Source: Bacteroides clarus YIT 12056
GTDB lineage: Bacteria; Bacteroidota; Bacteroidia; Bacteroidales; Bacteroidaceae
Reading direction: 5' to 3'
Assembly (NCBI RefSeq): GCF_900129655.1
Contig: NZ_FQWK01000001.1
Coordinates: 310,001 to 374,000, forward strand
Length of the DNA: 64,000 bases
The translations under genes and the position numbers were made by a program. The notes under the pieces are model-generated. The model was not told where the DNA came from. It made no database searches and saw nothing but the letters and a program-made list of their open reading frames with translations. Positions 23,736-33,108 of the stretch are shown here, piece after piece (within the stretch, counting starts at the first letter, position 1; the number at the start of each line of letters is the position of its first letter).

Positions 23736-24962
23736 TTATTTCTTTTTGTTTTTAAATTCGTTGACGGCAGCGTTGACGTTCACCTTTTTACCATTCTTGA
23801 AAGCTATGATGAAAGCATCCTTGAATTGTGCCGTAATGGAGCGTTTGGTACGTAACACCTTGTTATAATCGGAAGATGCGCCATAGGTGTATTTGTATAA
23901 ACCGCCTTCCTTGTAATAATCCACATTTTTCAGCCCTTTCAATCGTTTGTCGTTCTTTGCCAACGGACGGGAAGAGGTGAGTATCTGTATCTTGAACACG
24001 GGGGCATTGTCTTCTGTTTGCGCAACGGCGGCTTTTTCCGAACGTTGAGGTGTCGGCTTGCCGCTTTGGCCGGCTGCTTTTTTTTCTGTTTTGGATGCCG
24101 CGCCGGTAGATGCGGTTGCCTCTTCTTCCGGTTGCGGTATGTCTTCCGGCAGAATGGTCTGGCTACTTCCGTTCAATCGGATTTCCTGCTCGCGCTTATA
24201 GGTGAGAAAAGCGCGGAAGATGCCGTTGGCAAGGGTGGTGGTTCCCGCATCCGTATTTAAATAGCGTTCTTCTTCCGGAGTGGAGATGAAGCCGAGTTCC
24301 ACCAGAATGCTTGGCATGGCACTGGCTTTCAGTACCAGAAAACCTGCCTGATGCACCCCCCGGTCTACCCGTCGGCACGTATTACGGAAATGCTTCTGTA
24401 CGAGCGACGCCAGATGTACACTTTGCGACATATACTTATCCTGCATAAACTCGAAGATGATATAGGACTCGGCGGAATTGGGATTAAACCCCGCATAGCG
24501 TGTTTTATAGTCGCTTTCATAGAGAATAACCGAGTTTTCCCGCTTGGCCACTTCGAGGTTGGCGTCCGATTTTGCAAGACCTAATGTCCAGGTGGATGCG
24601 CCTTTGGCGGTACGATTGTTGGCAAGCGCATTGGTGTGGATTGAAATAAAAAGGTCTGCTTTGGCGTCGTTGGCTATCTCCGCACGTCGGTTTAATGGGA
24701 TAAAGACATCCCGCGTACGGGTATAGACGACTTTTACATCCGGACAATTCTTTTGTATCTGTTTGCCGAGTTTGAGCGCTACATTCAAATTAATGTTCTT
24801 TTCTTTGGAAATCTTACCGATAGCGCCGGGGTCATGTCCCCCGTGTCCGGCATCGATAACGACGACAAAATCCTTCGCTTCAGCACTGCCGCTACAAAAA
24901 GGAGAGGTGAGCAGCCCCAAGCAAATACCTATATATAATATGTATCGTCTATACAGTTTCAT
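23736..24962 (-). CDS. N-acetylmuramoyl-L-alanine amidase (Amidase_3)
   Basis: Zinc-dependent periplasmic hydrolase of 408 residues that cleaves the bond between muramic acid and the stem peptide during cell separation. It has a signal peptide (LYIGICLGLLTSPFCSGSAEA) and the AmiC-type domain (about 34-260) with metal ligands in VIDAGHGGHDPGAIG, later SIHTNA and the Glu in ILVELGFIST. A low-complexity linker rich in E, A, T and K follows (about 285-330). A C-terminal SPOR-like domain (about 335-400: FKIQILTSSRPLAKNDKR) may bind denuded glycan at division sites. ATG 24962 begins the signal peptide. Operon with the MCE gene. Confidence 0.93.
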   Translation of the reverse strand: MKLYRRYILYIGICLGLLTSPFCSGSAEAKDFVVVIDAGHGGHDPGAIGKISKEKNINLNVALKLGKQIQKNCPDVKVVYTRTRDVFIPLNRRAEIANDAKADLFISIHTNALANNRTAKGASTWTLGLAKSDANLEVAKRENSVILYESDYKTRYAGFNPNSAESYIIFEFMQDKYMSQSVHLASLVQKHFRNTCRRVDRGVHQAGFLVLKASAMPSILVELGFISTPEEERYLNTDAGTTTLANGIFRAFLTYKREQEIRLNGSSQTILPEDIPQPEEEATASTGAASKTEKKAAGQSGKPTPQRSEKAAVAQTEDNAPVFKIQILTSSRPLAKNDKRLKGLKNVDYYKEGGLYKYTYGASSDYNKVLRTKRSITAQFKDAFIIAFKNGKKVNVNAAVNEFKNKKK

Positions 24963-24975
24963 ATAAAAAACATTG

Positions 24976-24983
24976 CAAAGATA
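24976..24983 (-). promoter_or_regulatory. Candidate -7 box for the amidase-MCE operon
   Basis: The minus strand reads TATCTTTG, 14 bases before the ATG. A TTTG exists upstream but at 24 bases, longer than usual. Confidence 0.4.
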
Positions 24984-25156
24984 GTGCAAAGGTCTATTTT
25001 CGCTCCGCAAATGTAGTGTAATTTTATAGAAAACTCACACTTTGCTTTCAAGTTTTATTTGTAACAGCTTCTTTTTAGGGAGATTTAGTCTTTACGTTTG
25101 CAAAATTTATAGTTTTTCTATGCCTGCGTTTGGTTTACGGTCAGTAGCGAATAATT

Positions 25157-25240
25157 CGTCAGACAGCCGTTGCCCTTTCGTTAGACAACTGTCTAACGAA
25201 AGGGCAACGGCTGTCTGACGTAAGGATGACAATTGTCTAA
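25157..25240. repeat. Perfect 31-base-pair palindrome with a partial third arm
   Basis: Arms 25157-25187 and 25190-25220 are exact reverse complements separated by only two bases; they start CGTCAGACAGCC and centre on TTAGACA/TGTCTAA. A further GACAATTGTCTAACGAA at 25228-25244 repeats the centre. It lies in the 400-base gap between the amidase and the BASS-like transporter genes. No T tract follows, so it is not an ordinary terminator. The gap holds no gene. Confidence 0.9.
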
Positions 25241-25363
25241 CGAATTAAAAGTGCCGGATTTCCCGTTTATTCAACTCTTTTTTCCCTTTTATTTTCTGCG
25301 ATGAGCCTACTTGTTGATAATATCCGTAACTTTGCGCGCAAATATTAATAGGTAGATACAGGT

Positions 25364-26314
25364 ATGCTTCTTCGTTTTATAAAGAATTGGACATTGCCTT
25401 TGGCAATGCTTGCGGGTACCGCAGGGTACTTTTTCTTTGCAAGAATTCCTTTGCTTGCGCCGGCAAAGCCCTGTCTGAACGGGCTGATAGCTCTCCTTAC
25501 TCCGGCTTTGATTTTTGCGCAATTGCTACTGACTTTTTGTAAAGTGGAGGTGCACGAGCTGAAACCGAAGGCATGGCACGGTTGGCTGTTGCTGTTTCAG
25601 ACGGTTTCGTGTCTGGCTGTTGCGGCTTTGCTGGTGTGCTGCCCCATGAAAGAGATGTATCGGGAAGTCTTTGAAGGGGCTATGGTATGTCTTATCTGTC
25701 CTACGGCTACTGCTGCTGCGGTGATTACCGGCAAACTGGGCGGAAGTGCGTCGAGCCTTACCACGTATACTTTGTTATCCAATCTTCTGGCTGCTGTGGC
25801 TGTGCCGTTGGTGTTTCCTTGGGTAGAGCCGCATGCCGACATAACTTTCTTTGCGGCTTTCCTGAAAATACTGAGCAAGGTGTTTCCGCTGTTGCTCCTG
25901 CCTTTCTTTATAGCATGGTTTCTGCGGGTGTTTGTCAAGAAGGTGCACCGGTATTTATTGGAGTTTCATGATGCGGCTTTTTATTTGTGGGCGGTGGCGC
26001 TTGCCATTGTGTCGGGGCAGACGGTGCGCTCGTTGGTGAATAGCGATGCGCCGGTGTTTGTGGAAGTCCTGATTGCTTTAGCAGGTTTGATAGCCTGCTG
26101 TGTCCAATTCTATCTGGGGAAGAGAATCGGCGGGCACTACAATGACCGTATCAGTGGCGGACAGGCGTTGGGGCAGAAAAATACGGTACTTGCCATCTGG
26201 ATGTCCTATACTTATTTGAATCCGTTGTCCTCCGTGGGGCCGGGGTCGTATGTACTGTGGCAGAATATCATTAACAGTTATCAGCTCTGGAAAAAGAGAA
26301 AGAGAGAATCCTAA
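25364..26314 (+). CDS. BASS-like (bile acid:sodium symporter superfamily) membrane transporter
   Basis: Integral membrane protein of 316 residues with about nine or ten hydrophobic helices. The helix-breaking motifs ICPTATAAAVITGKLGGSASSLT and GQALGQKNTVLAIWMSY resemble the two crossing motifs of BASS transporters and their PSE/arsenite relatives. Basic residues end the protein (WKKRKRES). ATG 25364 is followed by a hydrophobic start with no cleavable signal. The substrate cannot be told from sequence; bile acid specificity is not implied by family membership. Divergent from the amidase and convergent with the GT2 gene. Confidence 0.78.
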   Translation: MLLRFIKNWTLPLAMLAGTAGYFFFARIPLLAPAKPCLNGLIALLTPALIFAQLLLTFCKVEVHELKPKAWHGWLLLFQTVSCLAVAALLVCCPMKEMYREVFEGAMVCLICPTATAAAVITGKLGGSASSLTTYTLLSNLLAAVAVPLVFPWVEPHADITFFAAFLKILSKVFPLLLLPFFIAWFLRVFVKKVHRYLLEFHDAAFYLWAVALAIVSGQTVRSLVNSDAPVFVEVLIALAGLIACCVQFYLGKRIGGHYNDRISGGQALGQKNTVLAIWMSYTYLNPLSSVGPGSYVLWQNIINSYQLWKKRKRES

Positions 26315-26343
26315 GCCCTCAGGGTAAGGAGCATGTCAAGACA

Positions 26344-27291
26344 TTATTCGTCGTACCCCAGTTTCTTCTCGTTATAATCCGATGCGATATAGGCGGGGCG
26401 CCTTTTGGTTTCTTTGAAGATACGTCCGATGTATTCTCCTATGACACCCAATGAGAACAGCTGAATACCGCCCAAGAATAGGATAACGACTATCAAAGTG
26501 GGGAAGCCGGCAGCCTGGTCACCGTATATAATAGTCTTTATCAGGAAATAGATGGCGTAGATAAAGCTGGAAATAGAGCAGAGAATCCCGCATACGGTGG
26601 CGATACGTAAGGGAGCGGTGGAAGATGAGGTGATCCCTTCGATGGCCAGGTTCAATAGTTTGAAGAAACTCCAGGATGAATGTCCGGCGAGGCGGTCGCC
26701 CCGGTCGAACTCTATGCTTTTCTTTTGGTAGCCTATCCAGCAGAATAATCCTTTGGTGTATCGCTCTTGTTCCCGCAGACGCCTTAACGTCAATACGCAG
26801 CGGCGGTCGAGCAGGCGGAAATCACCTACGTTCGGCAGGATGTCTATCCGGCTCATGTTCTGCAGAATTTTGTAGAAAGCAAGCGACAGCCGGCGGCGCA
26901 ACCAGCTCTCTTCTCCACGGCTGCGGCGCTTGGCGTAAATGTCGTCATAGCCTTCTTCCCAATATTGCAACATCCGGTCTACGAGCTCGGGCGGGTCTTG
27001 CAGGTCGGCATCCATTATTACGCAGCAGTCTCCGGTCGTGTAGTCGAATCCTGCCAGCATGGCGATTTCTTTGCCGAAGTTGCGTGAAAGATTTACGAAG
27101 TTCACCCTGTTGTCCGTTTGTCTGAGTTGGCGGATGACGTCGAGCGTCTGGTCGCTGCTGCCGTCATTTATAAACAAGATTTCCCACTCATAGGTATCGT
27201 TGCGGTTGATAAGCTCTATCAAACGTTGATAGAGAGCGGGGAGCATAGCCTCTTCGTTGTAGACCGGAATCAGTAAGGTTACTTTCTTCAT
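26344..27291 (-). CDS. GtrB/DPM1-like family 2 glycosyltransferase
   Basis: Transfers a sugar from a nucleotide donor to a polyprenyl phosphate carrier on the inner face of the membrane. In 315 residues: LLIPVYNEEAMLP, FINDGSSDQTLD, the metal site MDADLQDPPELV, YAKRRSRGEESWLRR, and two C-terminal membrane helices (about 235-260 and 268-295) with the closing LFSLGVIGEYIGRIFKETKRRP block. It lies 92 bases downstream of a GtrA-like gene on the same strand, and both lie back to back with a GT39 transferase: the three parts of a lipid-linked sugar flip-and-transfer system. Confidence 0.9.
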   Translation of the reverse strand: MKKVTLLIPVYNEEAMLPALYQRLIELINRNDTYEWEILFINDGSSDQTLDVIRQLRQTDNRVNFVNLSRNFGKEIAMLAGFDYTTGDCCVIMDADLQDPPELVDRMLQYWEEGYDDIYAKRRSRGEESWLRRRLSLAFYKILQNMSRIDILPNVGDFRLLDRRCVLTLRRLREQERYTKGLFCWIGYQKKSIEFDRGDRLAGHSSWSFFKLLNLAIEGITSSSTAPLRIATVCGILCSISSFIYAIYFLIKTIIYGDQAAGFPTLIVVILFLGGIQLFSLGVIGEYIGRIFKETKRRPAYIASDYNEKKLGYDE

Positions 27292-27383
27292 TTCACAAGT
27301 GGGTATGATAAATACTTCGCAAATATATTATATTTAAGGAAGCTTTGAACAATATTACTTAAAAAAACATCGATTTGAGTACA

Positions 27384-27761
27384 TCAACCTTTTCGTTTGA
27401 AAACGAAGCGCACCAATAAGAAATTGACCGGAATGGCTATGGCGAATACCGGAATGGGAGCGATAGCCTTGGAAAGTCCCAGCCACAGGAAGGTGTTCAG
27501 CAGTCCGATGTGCAACAGGTAATTGAATAAATGAGCCCCGCCGAAACCGAACGCTTTGCTCCATGACGGCTTTTTGCCGAACGTAAAGTAGGCGGTAAGG
27601 TAAAAATTGGCGATAAAGCTGAGGACGTAACCGAGGGTGTAAGCTATATTTACATTGATGAATTTTTGCAGTAAGAAGTATATTCCGTAGTGCAGGGCGG
27701 TCGCAAAAACGCCCACCATGACAAAACGTATGAATTCGGGAAGTCTTTTTAATTGCTTCAT
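27384..27761 (-). CDS. GtrA-like membrane protein
   Basis: Protein of 125 residues with four transmembrane helices. The family pattern is FIRFVMVGVFATALHYGIYFLL, YTLGYVLSFIANFYLTAYFTFG, FGGAHLFNYLLHIGLL and a last helix ending in basic residues (VRFVFKRKG). GtrA-like proteins are thought to flip polyprenyl-phosphate sugars across the inner membrane, here presumably made by the adjacent GtrB-like enzyme. A -7 box (TAACTTTG on the minus strand, 27796-27789) lies 28 bases before its ATG. Confidence 0.9.
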   Translation of the reverse strand: MKQLKRLPEFIRFVMVGVFATALHYGIYFLLQKFINVNIAYTLGYVLSFIANFYLTAYFTFGKKPSWSKAFGFGGAHLFNYLLHIGLLNTFLWLGLSKAIAPIPVFAIAIPVNFLLVRFVFKRKG

Positions 27762-27818
27762 TTTAGGTTTACACTATCATTGAGGCGGCAAAGTTAGGTA
27801 TTGTTATAGAATAATTCG

Positions 27819-27826
27819 TATTTTTG
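27819..27826 (+). promoter_or_regulatory. -7 box for the GT39 glycosyltransferase gene
   Basis: TATTTTTG matches TAnnTTTG, 28 bases before the ATG at 27855 and back to back with a -7 box for gtrA. No proper -33 is seen. Confidence 0.45.
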
Positions 27827-27854
27827 CAGCGTGAAAATGTAAAAACGAAAATAT

Positions 27855-29570
27855 ATGTCAGACAGAAAGATAGCGTTCTGGTTTATTGCACTGTTAAGTG
27901 TGCTCGTATTGGTTCCCTTTTTAGGAGAAACCATTTTTTATTCGAAAGGGGAACCTCGTGAAGCGATAGTTGCGTATACCATGCTGGAAAGCGGTAACTG
28001 GATACTTCCGATGAACTATGGAGTGGAAATAGCTTATAAACCGCCTTTTCTTTATTGGACGATAGCCGTTATTTCATCCGTCTTGGGGGGAGTCTCGGAG
28101 TTTTCGGCACGTATGCCGTCGGCGCTCGCTTTTCTGGCTATGCAGTTGGTTTTCTTTAGTTTCGTTGCCAAACGTAAGGACGTAAAGACGGCGTTCCTGA
28201 CCTCTATCCTTCTGTTGTCTTCTTTTGAAGTACACCGCGCGGCGGTAGCTTGCCGGCTGGATATGTTGCAAGTTTCCCTCATCGTGATTTCATTGTGCCT
28301 GCTTTTCCGGTGGGACGAGAAGAACTGCAAAGGAATCCCCTGGCTGGCCGTGTTGTTGATGGCATGCGCTACATTGACGAAGGGGCCGGTCGGCTCCATC
28401 TTTCCTTGCCTGGGTATCGGTGTGTATCAGTTATTGCGCGGACGTTCGTTCGGAAAGACTTTCTTTTCGCTGCTGGGTATCGGATTGTTATCCCTCATTC
28501 CTTTGGGCGTCTGGTTTTGGGCGGCTTATCAGCAAGGCGGGGAGTCGTTTGTCAATTTGATGCTGGAAGAGAATACCGGACGCTTTTTCCGGAAAATGTC
28601 CTATGCGTCACATGAGAACCCGATATGGTATAACTTCCTGACTATTATTTGGGGATGGATTCCCTGGACTTTGGTACTGCTTATTTCCTTGTTCGGGCTG
28701 AAATGGAAAAAGATGCATATCCTGCCGGAAGGGGCTTCCGTGGGTGAACGTTTGAAGAAAGGGTGGAATAAATTCCGTTCTCAGTCGCCGTTGCAGCTTT
28801 TTGCGTGGGTGGTAATCTTAACGATTTTCATCTTTTACTGTATCCCCAAGAGTAAACGCAGCGTATATTTACTGCCTATCTACCCGTTTATGGGAATGTT
28901 GCTTGCCGAATACCTGCTGGCATTGGTGCAACGGGGCGCGAAAGTGTTTAGGATTTCCGCCTGGATTTTTGCTTCATTGGCTATATTGCTTACCGTTACT
29001 TTCTTTGCGGTACGTCTGGGAATGATTCCCGAAAGCATTTGGGGCACAGGCAGGCACGCCGCCGAGAATATAGCGTTTACGCATGCGTTGCAGACCGTAC
29101 AGCTTTCATTACCGAAATGGCTGATTGTGTTCTTGCCGCTTGTGGCTGCTGTCTGCCTGCTGTACATGCTGGTGAAGCGTGCGGATACGCGTTCGCTGTT
29201 ATATGGTACGGCGGGATGCGTATTATGTATTTTTGTGTCATTGGACGGAGTTTACCAACCCAATATACTGGCGGTGAAGTCGGACAAGCATCTGGCTGTA
29301 CGCTTGAATGAATTGGAGCCTCAGGGCACGGTATATTCGTATGGCGACTGGGTGAAATTCTATGGCATAAACTATTATTTGGGCGACCGCGTACGTATCT
29401 TTGATAGAATGCGGCCTGCCGAGGGGTATGTATTGGTGACGGATGAGCTACAGGAAAAGTTCTTGCAGGAGAATAAAGATTCCTACCGGTTGGAAGAAGT
29501 GCATCGTACTCCTTTGCGCAGTTGTGATTTGCGTAGGAAAGTCATCGTTTATAAATTCAGCAAGAAATAA
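27855..29570 (+). CDS. ArnT/PMT-like family 39 glycosyltransferase
   Basis: Polytopic membrane enzyme of 571 residues that uses a lipid-linked sugar to modify an acceptor on the periplasmic side, such as lipid A or a surface glycan. The first external loop holds GEPREAIVAYTMLESGNWILP, the acidic catalytic loop of the family. About eleven to twelve hydrophobic helices follow, and a soluble C-terminal domain (about 450-571) ends it. Members include ArnT, which adds 4-amino-arabinose to lipid A. The neighbouring GtrB/GtrA-like genes could supply the lipid-linked donor. Its stop is followed by the HD-protein ATG after one base. Confidence 0.87.
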   Translation: MSDRKIAFWFIALLSVLVLVPFLGETIFYSKGEPREAIVAYTMLESGNWILPMNYGVEIAYKPPFLYWTIAVISSVLGGVSEFSARMPSALAFLAMQLVFFSFVAKRKDVKTAFLTSILLLSSFEVHRAAVACRLDMLQVSLIVISLCLLFRWDEKNCKGIPWLAVLLMACATLTKGPVGSIFPCLGIGVYQLLRGRSFGKTFFSLLGIGLLSLIPLGVWFWAAYQQGGESFVNLMLEENTGRFFRKMSYASHENPIWYNFLTIIWGWIPWTLVLLISLFGLKWKKMHILPEGASVGERLKKGWNKFRSQSPLQLFAWVVILTIFIFYCIPKSKRSVYLLPIYPFMGMLLAEYLLALVQRGAKVFRISAWIFASLAILLTVTFFAVRLGMIPESIWGTGRHAAENIAFTHALQTVQLSLPKWLIVFLPLVAAVCLLYMLVKRADTRSLLYGTAGCVLCIFVSLDGVYQPNILAVKSDKHLAVRLNELEPQGTVYSYGDWVKFYGINYYLGDRVRIFDRMRPAEGYVLVTDELQEKFLQENKDSYRLEEVHRTPLRSCDLRRKVIVYKFSKK

Positions 29571-29571
29571 A

Positions 29572-30108
29572 ATGTGCCCTCGCGAGTTGATTGACAAATA
29601 TTATCCGGAAGCGGATGAACTGAAACATATTCTGCTGACGCACAGCCGTTCGGTGGCTGATAAGGCTTTATGGATTGCCGACAATCATCCGGAATTGTCT
29701 TTAGACAGAGACTTTCTGTATGAAGCGGCCATGCTGCATGATATAGGCATATTCCTGACGGATGCCGACGGTATCTGTTGCTTCGGCGATAAACCTTATA
29801 TCTGCCATGGCTATTTAGGAGCGGATTTGGTGCGTTCGGAAGGTTACCCGCGTCATGCTTTGGTATGTGAAAGGCATACGGGAGCAGGGCTTTCGCTGGA
29901 AGATATCATTGCGCAAAATCTGCCTGTTCCCCACCGTGATATGCTTCCGGTAAGCATGGAGGAGCAGGTTGTCTGTTTTGCCGATAAGTTTTACTCCAAG
30001 ACGCATCTGGAACGGGAAAAAAGCGTGGAGAAAGCGCGGAAGAGTTTACAGCGCTATGGCGAAGCCGGTCTGCAACGCTTTGACCATTGGTGCGAACTGT
30101 TTTTGTAG
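29572..30108 (+). CDS. HD-domain phosphohydrolase
   Basis: Metal-dependent hydrolase of 178 residues. The HD pattern is H (LLTHSRSVADKALWIAD), HD (AAMLHDIGIFLTDAD) and D (CFADKFYSK) with an intermediate H in CERHTGAG. The frame is open further upstream inside the GT39 gene, but ATG 29572 (MCPRELIDKYYPE) is the natural start and is translationally coupled to that gene. The family includes nucleotidases and (p)ppGpp-related hydrolases; the exact reaction cannot be given. Confidence 0.85.
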   Translation: MCPRELIDKYYPEADELKHILLTHSRSVADKALWIADNHPELSLDRDFLYEAAMLHDIGIFLTDADGICCFGDKPYICHGYLGADLVRSEGYPRHALVCERHTGAGLSLEDIIAQNLPVPHRDMLPVSMEEQVVCFADKFYSKTHLEREKSVEKARKSLQRYGEAGLQRFDHWCELFL

Positions 30109-30153
30109 CAATCTAAATTTCTTTAAAAAGGGAGATTATCCGTATAAATTACG

Positions 30154-30161
30154 TACTTTTG
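30154..30161 (+). promoter_or_regulatory. -7 box before the lptD-like gene
   Basis: TACTTTTG matches the Bacteroides -7 box, 26 bases before the ATG at 30188. No -33 TTTG. Confidence 0.4.
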
Positions 30162-30187
30162 CCCTTTCAAGCGTAAACTGTTAGTTA

Positions 30188-32989
30188 ATGACGCCATTGA
30201 AAGCAAATACATTCATATCATTCATACTACTATTCGTCTTACTTCTTCTTTCCGGTGAGGCTGCTTCGCAACGTCGTCGGCGAGGTGTTGTGCCGCCCGA
30301 AAGACAGCAAGCGGACTCTTTGCGGGGCGATTCGCTCGGACAGAGGATTGCGTCTTCTCACAGGAGAGGCGTGCGCGATACCTTGCAAGCCGATTCTTTG
30401 CAGATGGATACGCTGGCTGCCCCCGGCAAGAAAAAGCAGCCTCTGGATGCTCCGGTGACCTATGAAGCCAACGACTCTATTGTGTTTGCCCAAGGCGGAT
30501 ATGCGCATCTGTATGGCCAGGGAAAAGTAAATTATCAGCAGATAGAATTGGCGGCCGATGTTATTACCATGAATATGGATAGCAGCACGGTATATGCCCA
30601 TGGGGTAGAGGATTCGTTGGGGGTGAAGAAGGGAACTCCGGTTTTTAAGGACGGGGAAACTCCGTATGAGACTAATACGATTCGCTATAACTTCAAGAGC
30701 AAGAAGGGTATTATAAGTAATGTGGTCAGTCAGCAGGGAGAGGGATATGTGACCGGAAACAATGCGAAGAAAGGCACTAATGACGAGCTGTATATGAAGA
30801 GCGGCCGATATACGACTTGTGACCACCACGAGCATCCCCACTTTTATATGCAGATGACTTACGCGAAAGTACGCCCTAAAAAGAATGTTGTGACGGGTCC
30901 TGCCTATCTGGTGGTTGAGGACGTTCCTTTGCCGCTGGCCGTGCCGTTCTTCTTTTTTCCGTTCTCGAGCAGCTATTCGTCCGGTTTCCTTATGCCTACA
31001 TACATGGATGACTCCAGCCGCGGTTTCGGTTTGACGGATGGCGGGTATTATTTTGCTATCAGTGACAAGATGGATTTGAAGCTGCGGGCCGATATCTTTA
31101 CGAAAGGTTCCTGGGCGTTGAATGCAGAGTCTAATTATATCAAGAGATACAAATATTCCGGCTTGTTCCAGGCAAGCTATCAGGTAACCAAGACCGGTGA
31201 TAAAGGATTACCGGATTATTCCGTTGCAAAAGACTTCAAGATTGTCTGGTCTCACAGACAGGACGCGAAGGCCAATCCGAATCAGACGTTCTCTGCCAGC
31301 GTGAATTTTGCGACCAGCAGTTATGAACGTACCAATATCGGAAACATGTACAACTCGAATGCCATGTCGCAGAATACGAAGACCTCAAGTGTCAGCTATT
31401 CCCGCTATTTCTTTGACAGGAAACTGACGGTTGCGGCAACCACCAATATTGCACAGACCATGAGGGACTCCTCGGTCAATGTCACTTTGCCCGACTTAAA
31501 TATCTCTTTGTCTACGCTTTATCCTTTTAAACGCAAGAAAGCGGCAGGCGAGGAAAGATGGTATGAGAAAATCTCGATTCGGTATACGGGACGTTTGACC
31601 AACAGTATTCAGACAAAAGACAATCTTCTGTTTAAGTCCAATCTGATAAAGGACTGGAAGAACGGTATGAAGCATGAAATACCGGTCAGCGCTACTTTTA
31701 CATTATTCAAATACTTTAATGTAACTCCTTCTGTCAGCTATACGGAGCGTTGGTACACGCGTAAGGTGATGAAAGATTGGGATCCCAATGCCGCCGGTGG
31801 CAGCGGCAAAGAAGTGGCTACCGATACGATTTACGGTTTCCATCGCGTATATAATTACAATGCCAGTTTGGGTATCAATACGAAGATATACGGTATGTAT
31901 AATCCTATATTCCTGCCTAAAAAGAAGATACAGATTCGTCATGTCATAACTCCGTCGGTGAGCATAAGCGCCGCTCCGGATTTCGGTTCTTCACGCTATG
32001 GGTATTACGAGTCTTACATCAGGAATTATGCGGACGGAAGACGGGATACCGTGACGTATTCTCCCTATTCGGGACAAGCATTTGATGTGCCGGGAAGAGG
32101 CAAACAGGGAAATATAACCTTTAGCATATCCAATAACTTGGAAATGAAATATTACAGCAGTAAGAAAGATACTGTAAAGAAGGTTAGCTTGATTGATGAA
32201 TTGGGCGCCAATATCAGTTATAATATGGCTGCCGCAACGCGTCCTTGGAGTGACCTCGGTTTGAATTTACGTTTGAAGTTGAGTAAGAACTATACATTCA
32301 GTATGAGCTCTTCATTCAAAACATACGGTTATAAATTCGATAAGAATGGTAATGTGGTGCCTAATGACCGTACGGAATGGTCGTATGGACGTTTTGGTAT
32401 ATTCCAGGGGTACGGTTCTTCTTTCAGCTATACATTTAATAATGATACGTGGAAAAAGTGGAAAGAGAAACTGAGCGGTACCGGCGATTCCGATAAGGAG
32501 AAAAAAGACGAAGCGGCCTCTGAAGAAGGAGAGGGCACGGAAGACGGTTCCGATGATACCGGTATTCCTAAGAAGAAAGTTGAAAAAGCCGCTGTCGATT
32601 CCGACGGCTATCAAGTATTCAAAATGCCGTGGTCTCTGAACTTTAATTATAGTTTTAATATATCTGAGGATACCTCAAAGCCTATCAACCGGAAAACGAT
32701 GCGTTATCCCTATCGCTATACTCATAACCTGAGCGCTTCCGGTAATATAAAACTTTCCAATAAGTGGGCGGTCAGCTTTAATTCCGGTTACGATTTTGAA
32801 GCTAAGAAGATAGTACAGACCACCTTTAATATCACGCGCGACCTGCACTGTTTCAGCATGTCGGCCAGTTTGTCTCCTTTCGGGCAGTGGAAATATTATA
32901 ATTTCACTATCCGCGCCAACGCAAGTATCTTGCAAGACTTGAAATGGGAGCAGAGAAGCCAGACGCAGAGTAATATCCAGTGGTACTAA
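30188..32989 (+). CDS. LptD-like LPS assembly outer-membrane protein
   Basis: Outer-membrane barrel of 933 residues predicted to place lipopolysaccharide in the outer leaflet. A signal sequence (FILLFVLLLLSGEAASQ) precedes a low-complexity R/D/S segment. The OstA-like jellyroll part (about 90-260) shows YGQGKVNYQQIELAADVITMNMD, which is the repeated LptA/LptD strand pattern. The C-terminal barrel follows (about 270-930) with many alternating strands. A highly acidic insertion (KEKKDEAASEEGEGTEDG, about residues 770-785) interrupts the barrel and should be an exposed loop. The protein ends in IQWY, not the usual terminal F but still aromatic. Family match is by pattern. Confidence 0.85.
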   Translation: MTPLKANTFISFILLFVLLLLSGEAASQRRRRGVVPPERQQADSLRGDSLGQRIASSHRRGVRDTLQADSLQMDTLAAPGKKKQPLDAPVTYEANDSIVFAQGGYAHLYGQGKVNYQQIELAADVITMNMDSSTVYAHGVEDSLGVKKGTPVFKDGETPYETNTIRYNFKSKKGIISNVVSQQGEGYVTGNNAKKGTNDELYMKSGRYTTCDHHEHPHFYMQMTYAKVRPKKNVVTGPAYLVVEDVPLPLAVPFFFFPFSSSYSSGFLMPTYMDDSSRGFGLTDGGYYFAISDKMDLKLRADIFTKGSWALNAESNYIKRYKYSGLFQASYQVTKTGDKGLPDYSVAKDFKIVWSHRQDAKANPNQTFSASVNFATSSYERTNIGNMYNSNAMSQNTKTSSVSYSRYFFDRKLTVAATTNIAQTMRDSSVNVTLPDLNISLSTLYPFKRKKAAGEERWYEKISIRYTGRLTNSIQTKDNLLFKSNLIKDWKNGMKHEIPVSATFTLFKYFNVTPSVSYTERWYTRKVMKDWDPNAAGGSGKEVATDTIYGFHRVYNYNASLGINTKIYGMYNPIFLPKKKIQIRHVITPSVSISAAPDFGSSRYGYYESYIRNYADGRRDTVTYSPYSGQAFDVPGRGKQGNITFSISNNLEMKYYSSKKDTVKKVSLIDELGANISYNMAAATRPWSDLGLNLRLKLSKNYTFSMSSSFKTYGYKFDKNGNVVPNDRTEWSYGRFGIFQGYGSSFSYTFNNDTWKKWKEKLSGTGDSDKEKKDEAASEEGEGTEDGSDDTGIPKKKVEKAAVDSDGYQVFKMPWSLNFNYSFNISEDTSKPINRKTMRYPYRYTHNLSASGNIKLSNKWAVSFNSGYDFEAKKIVQTTFNITRDLHCFSMSASLSPFGQWKYYNFTIRANASILQDLKWEQRSQTQSNIQWY

Positions 32990-32998
32990 TTATAATTT

Positions 32999-33059
32999 AG
33001 GTACGGATGACACGGATTCATTTTATTCTTTTTCCGTGCAATCCGTGTCGTCCGTACCT
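32999..33059. repeat. 20-base inverted repeat between the lptD-like gene and ung
   Basis: AGGTACGGATGACACGGATT (32999-33018) pairs with AATCCGTGTCGTCCGTACCT (33040-33059), one G.T pair apart from perfect. It lies between convergent genes and may stop both transcripts. I recall similar ACGGAT/ATCCGT elements as widespread in Bacteroides. Confidence 0.8.
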
Positions 33060-33108
33060 GAAAAATCATCAAATACATTTTGACGCAACTCCATTTACGG
33101 GTGCCGCT

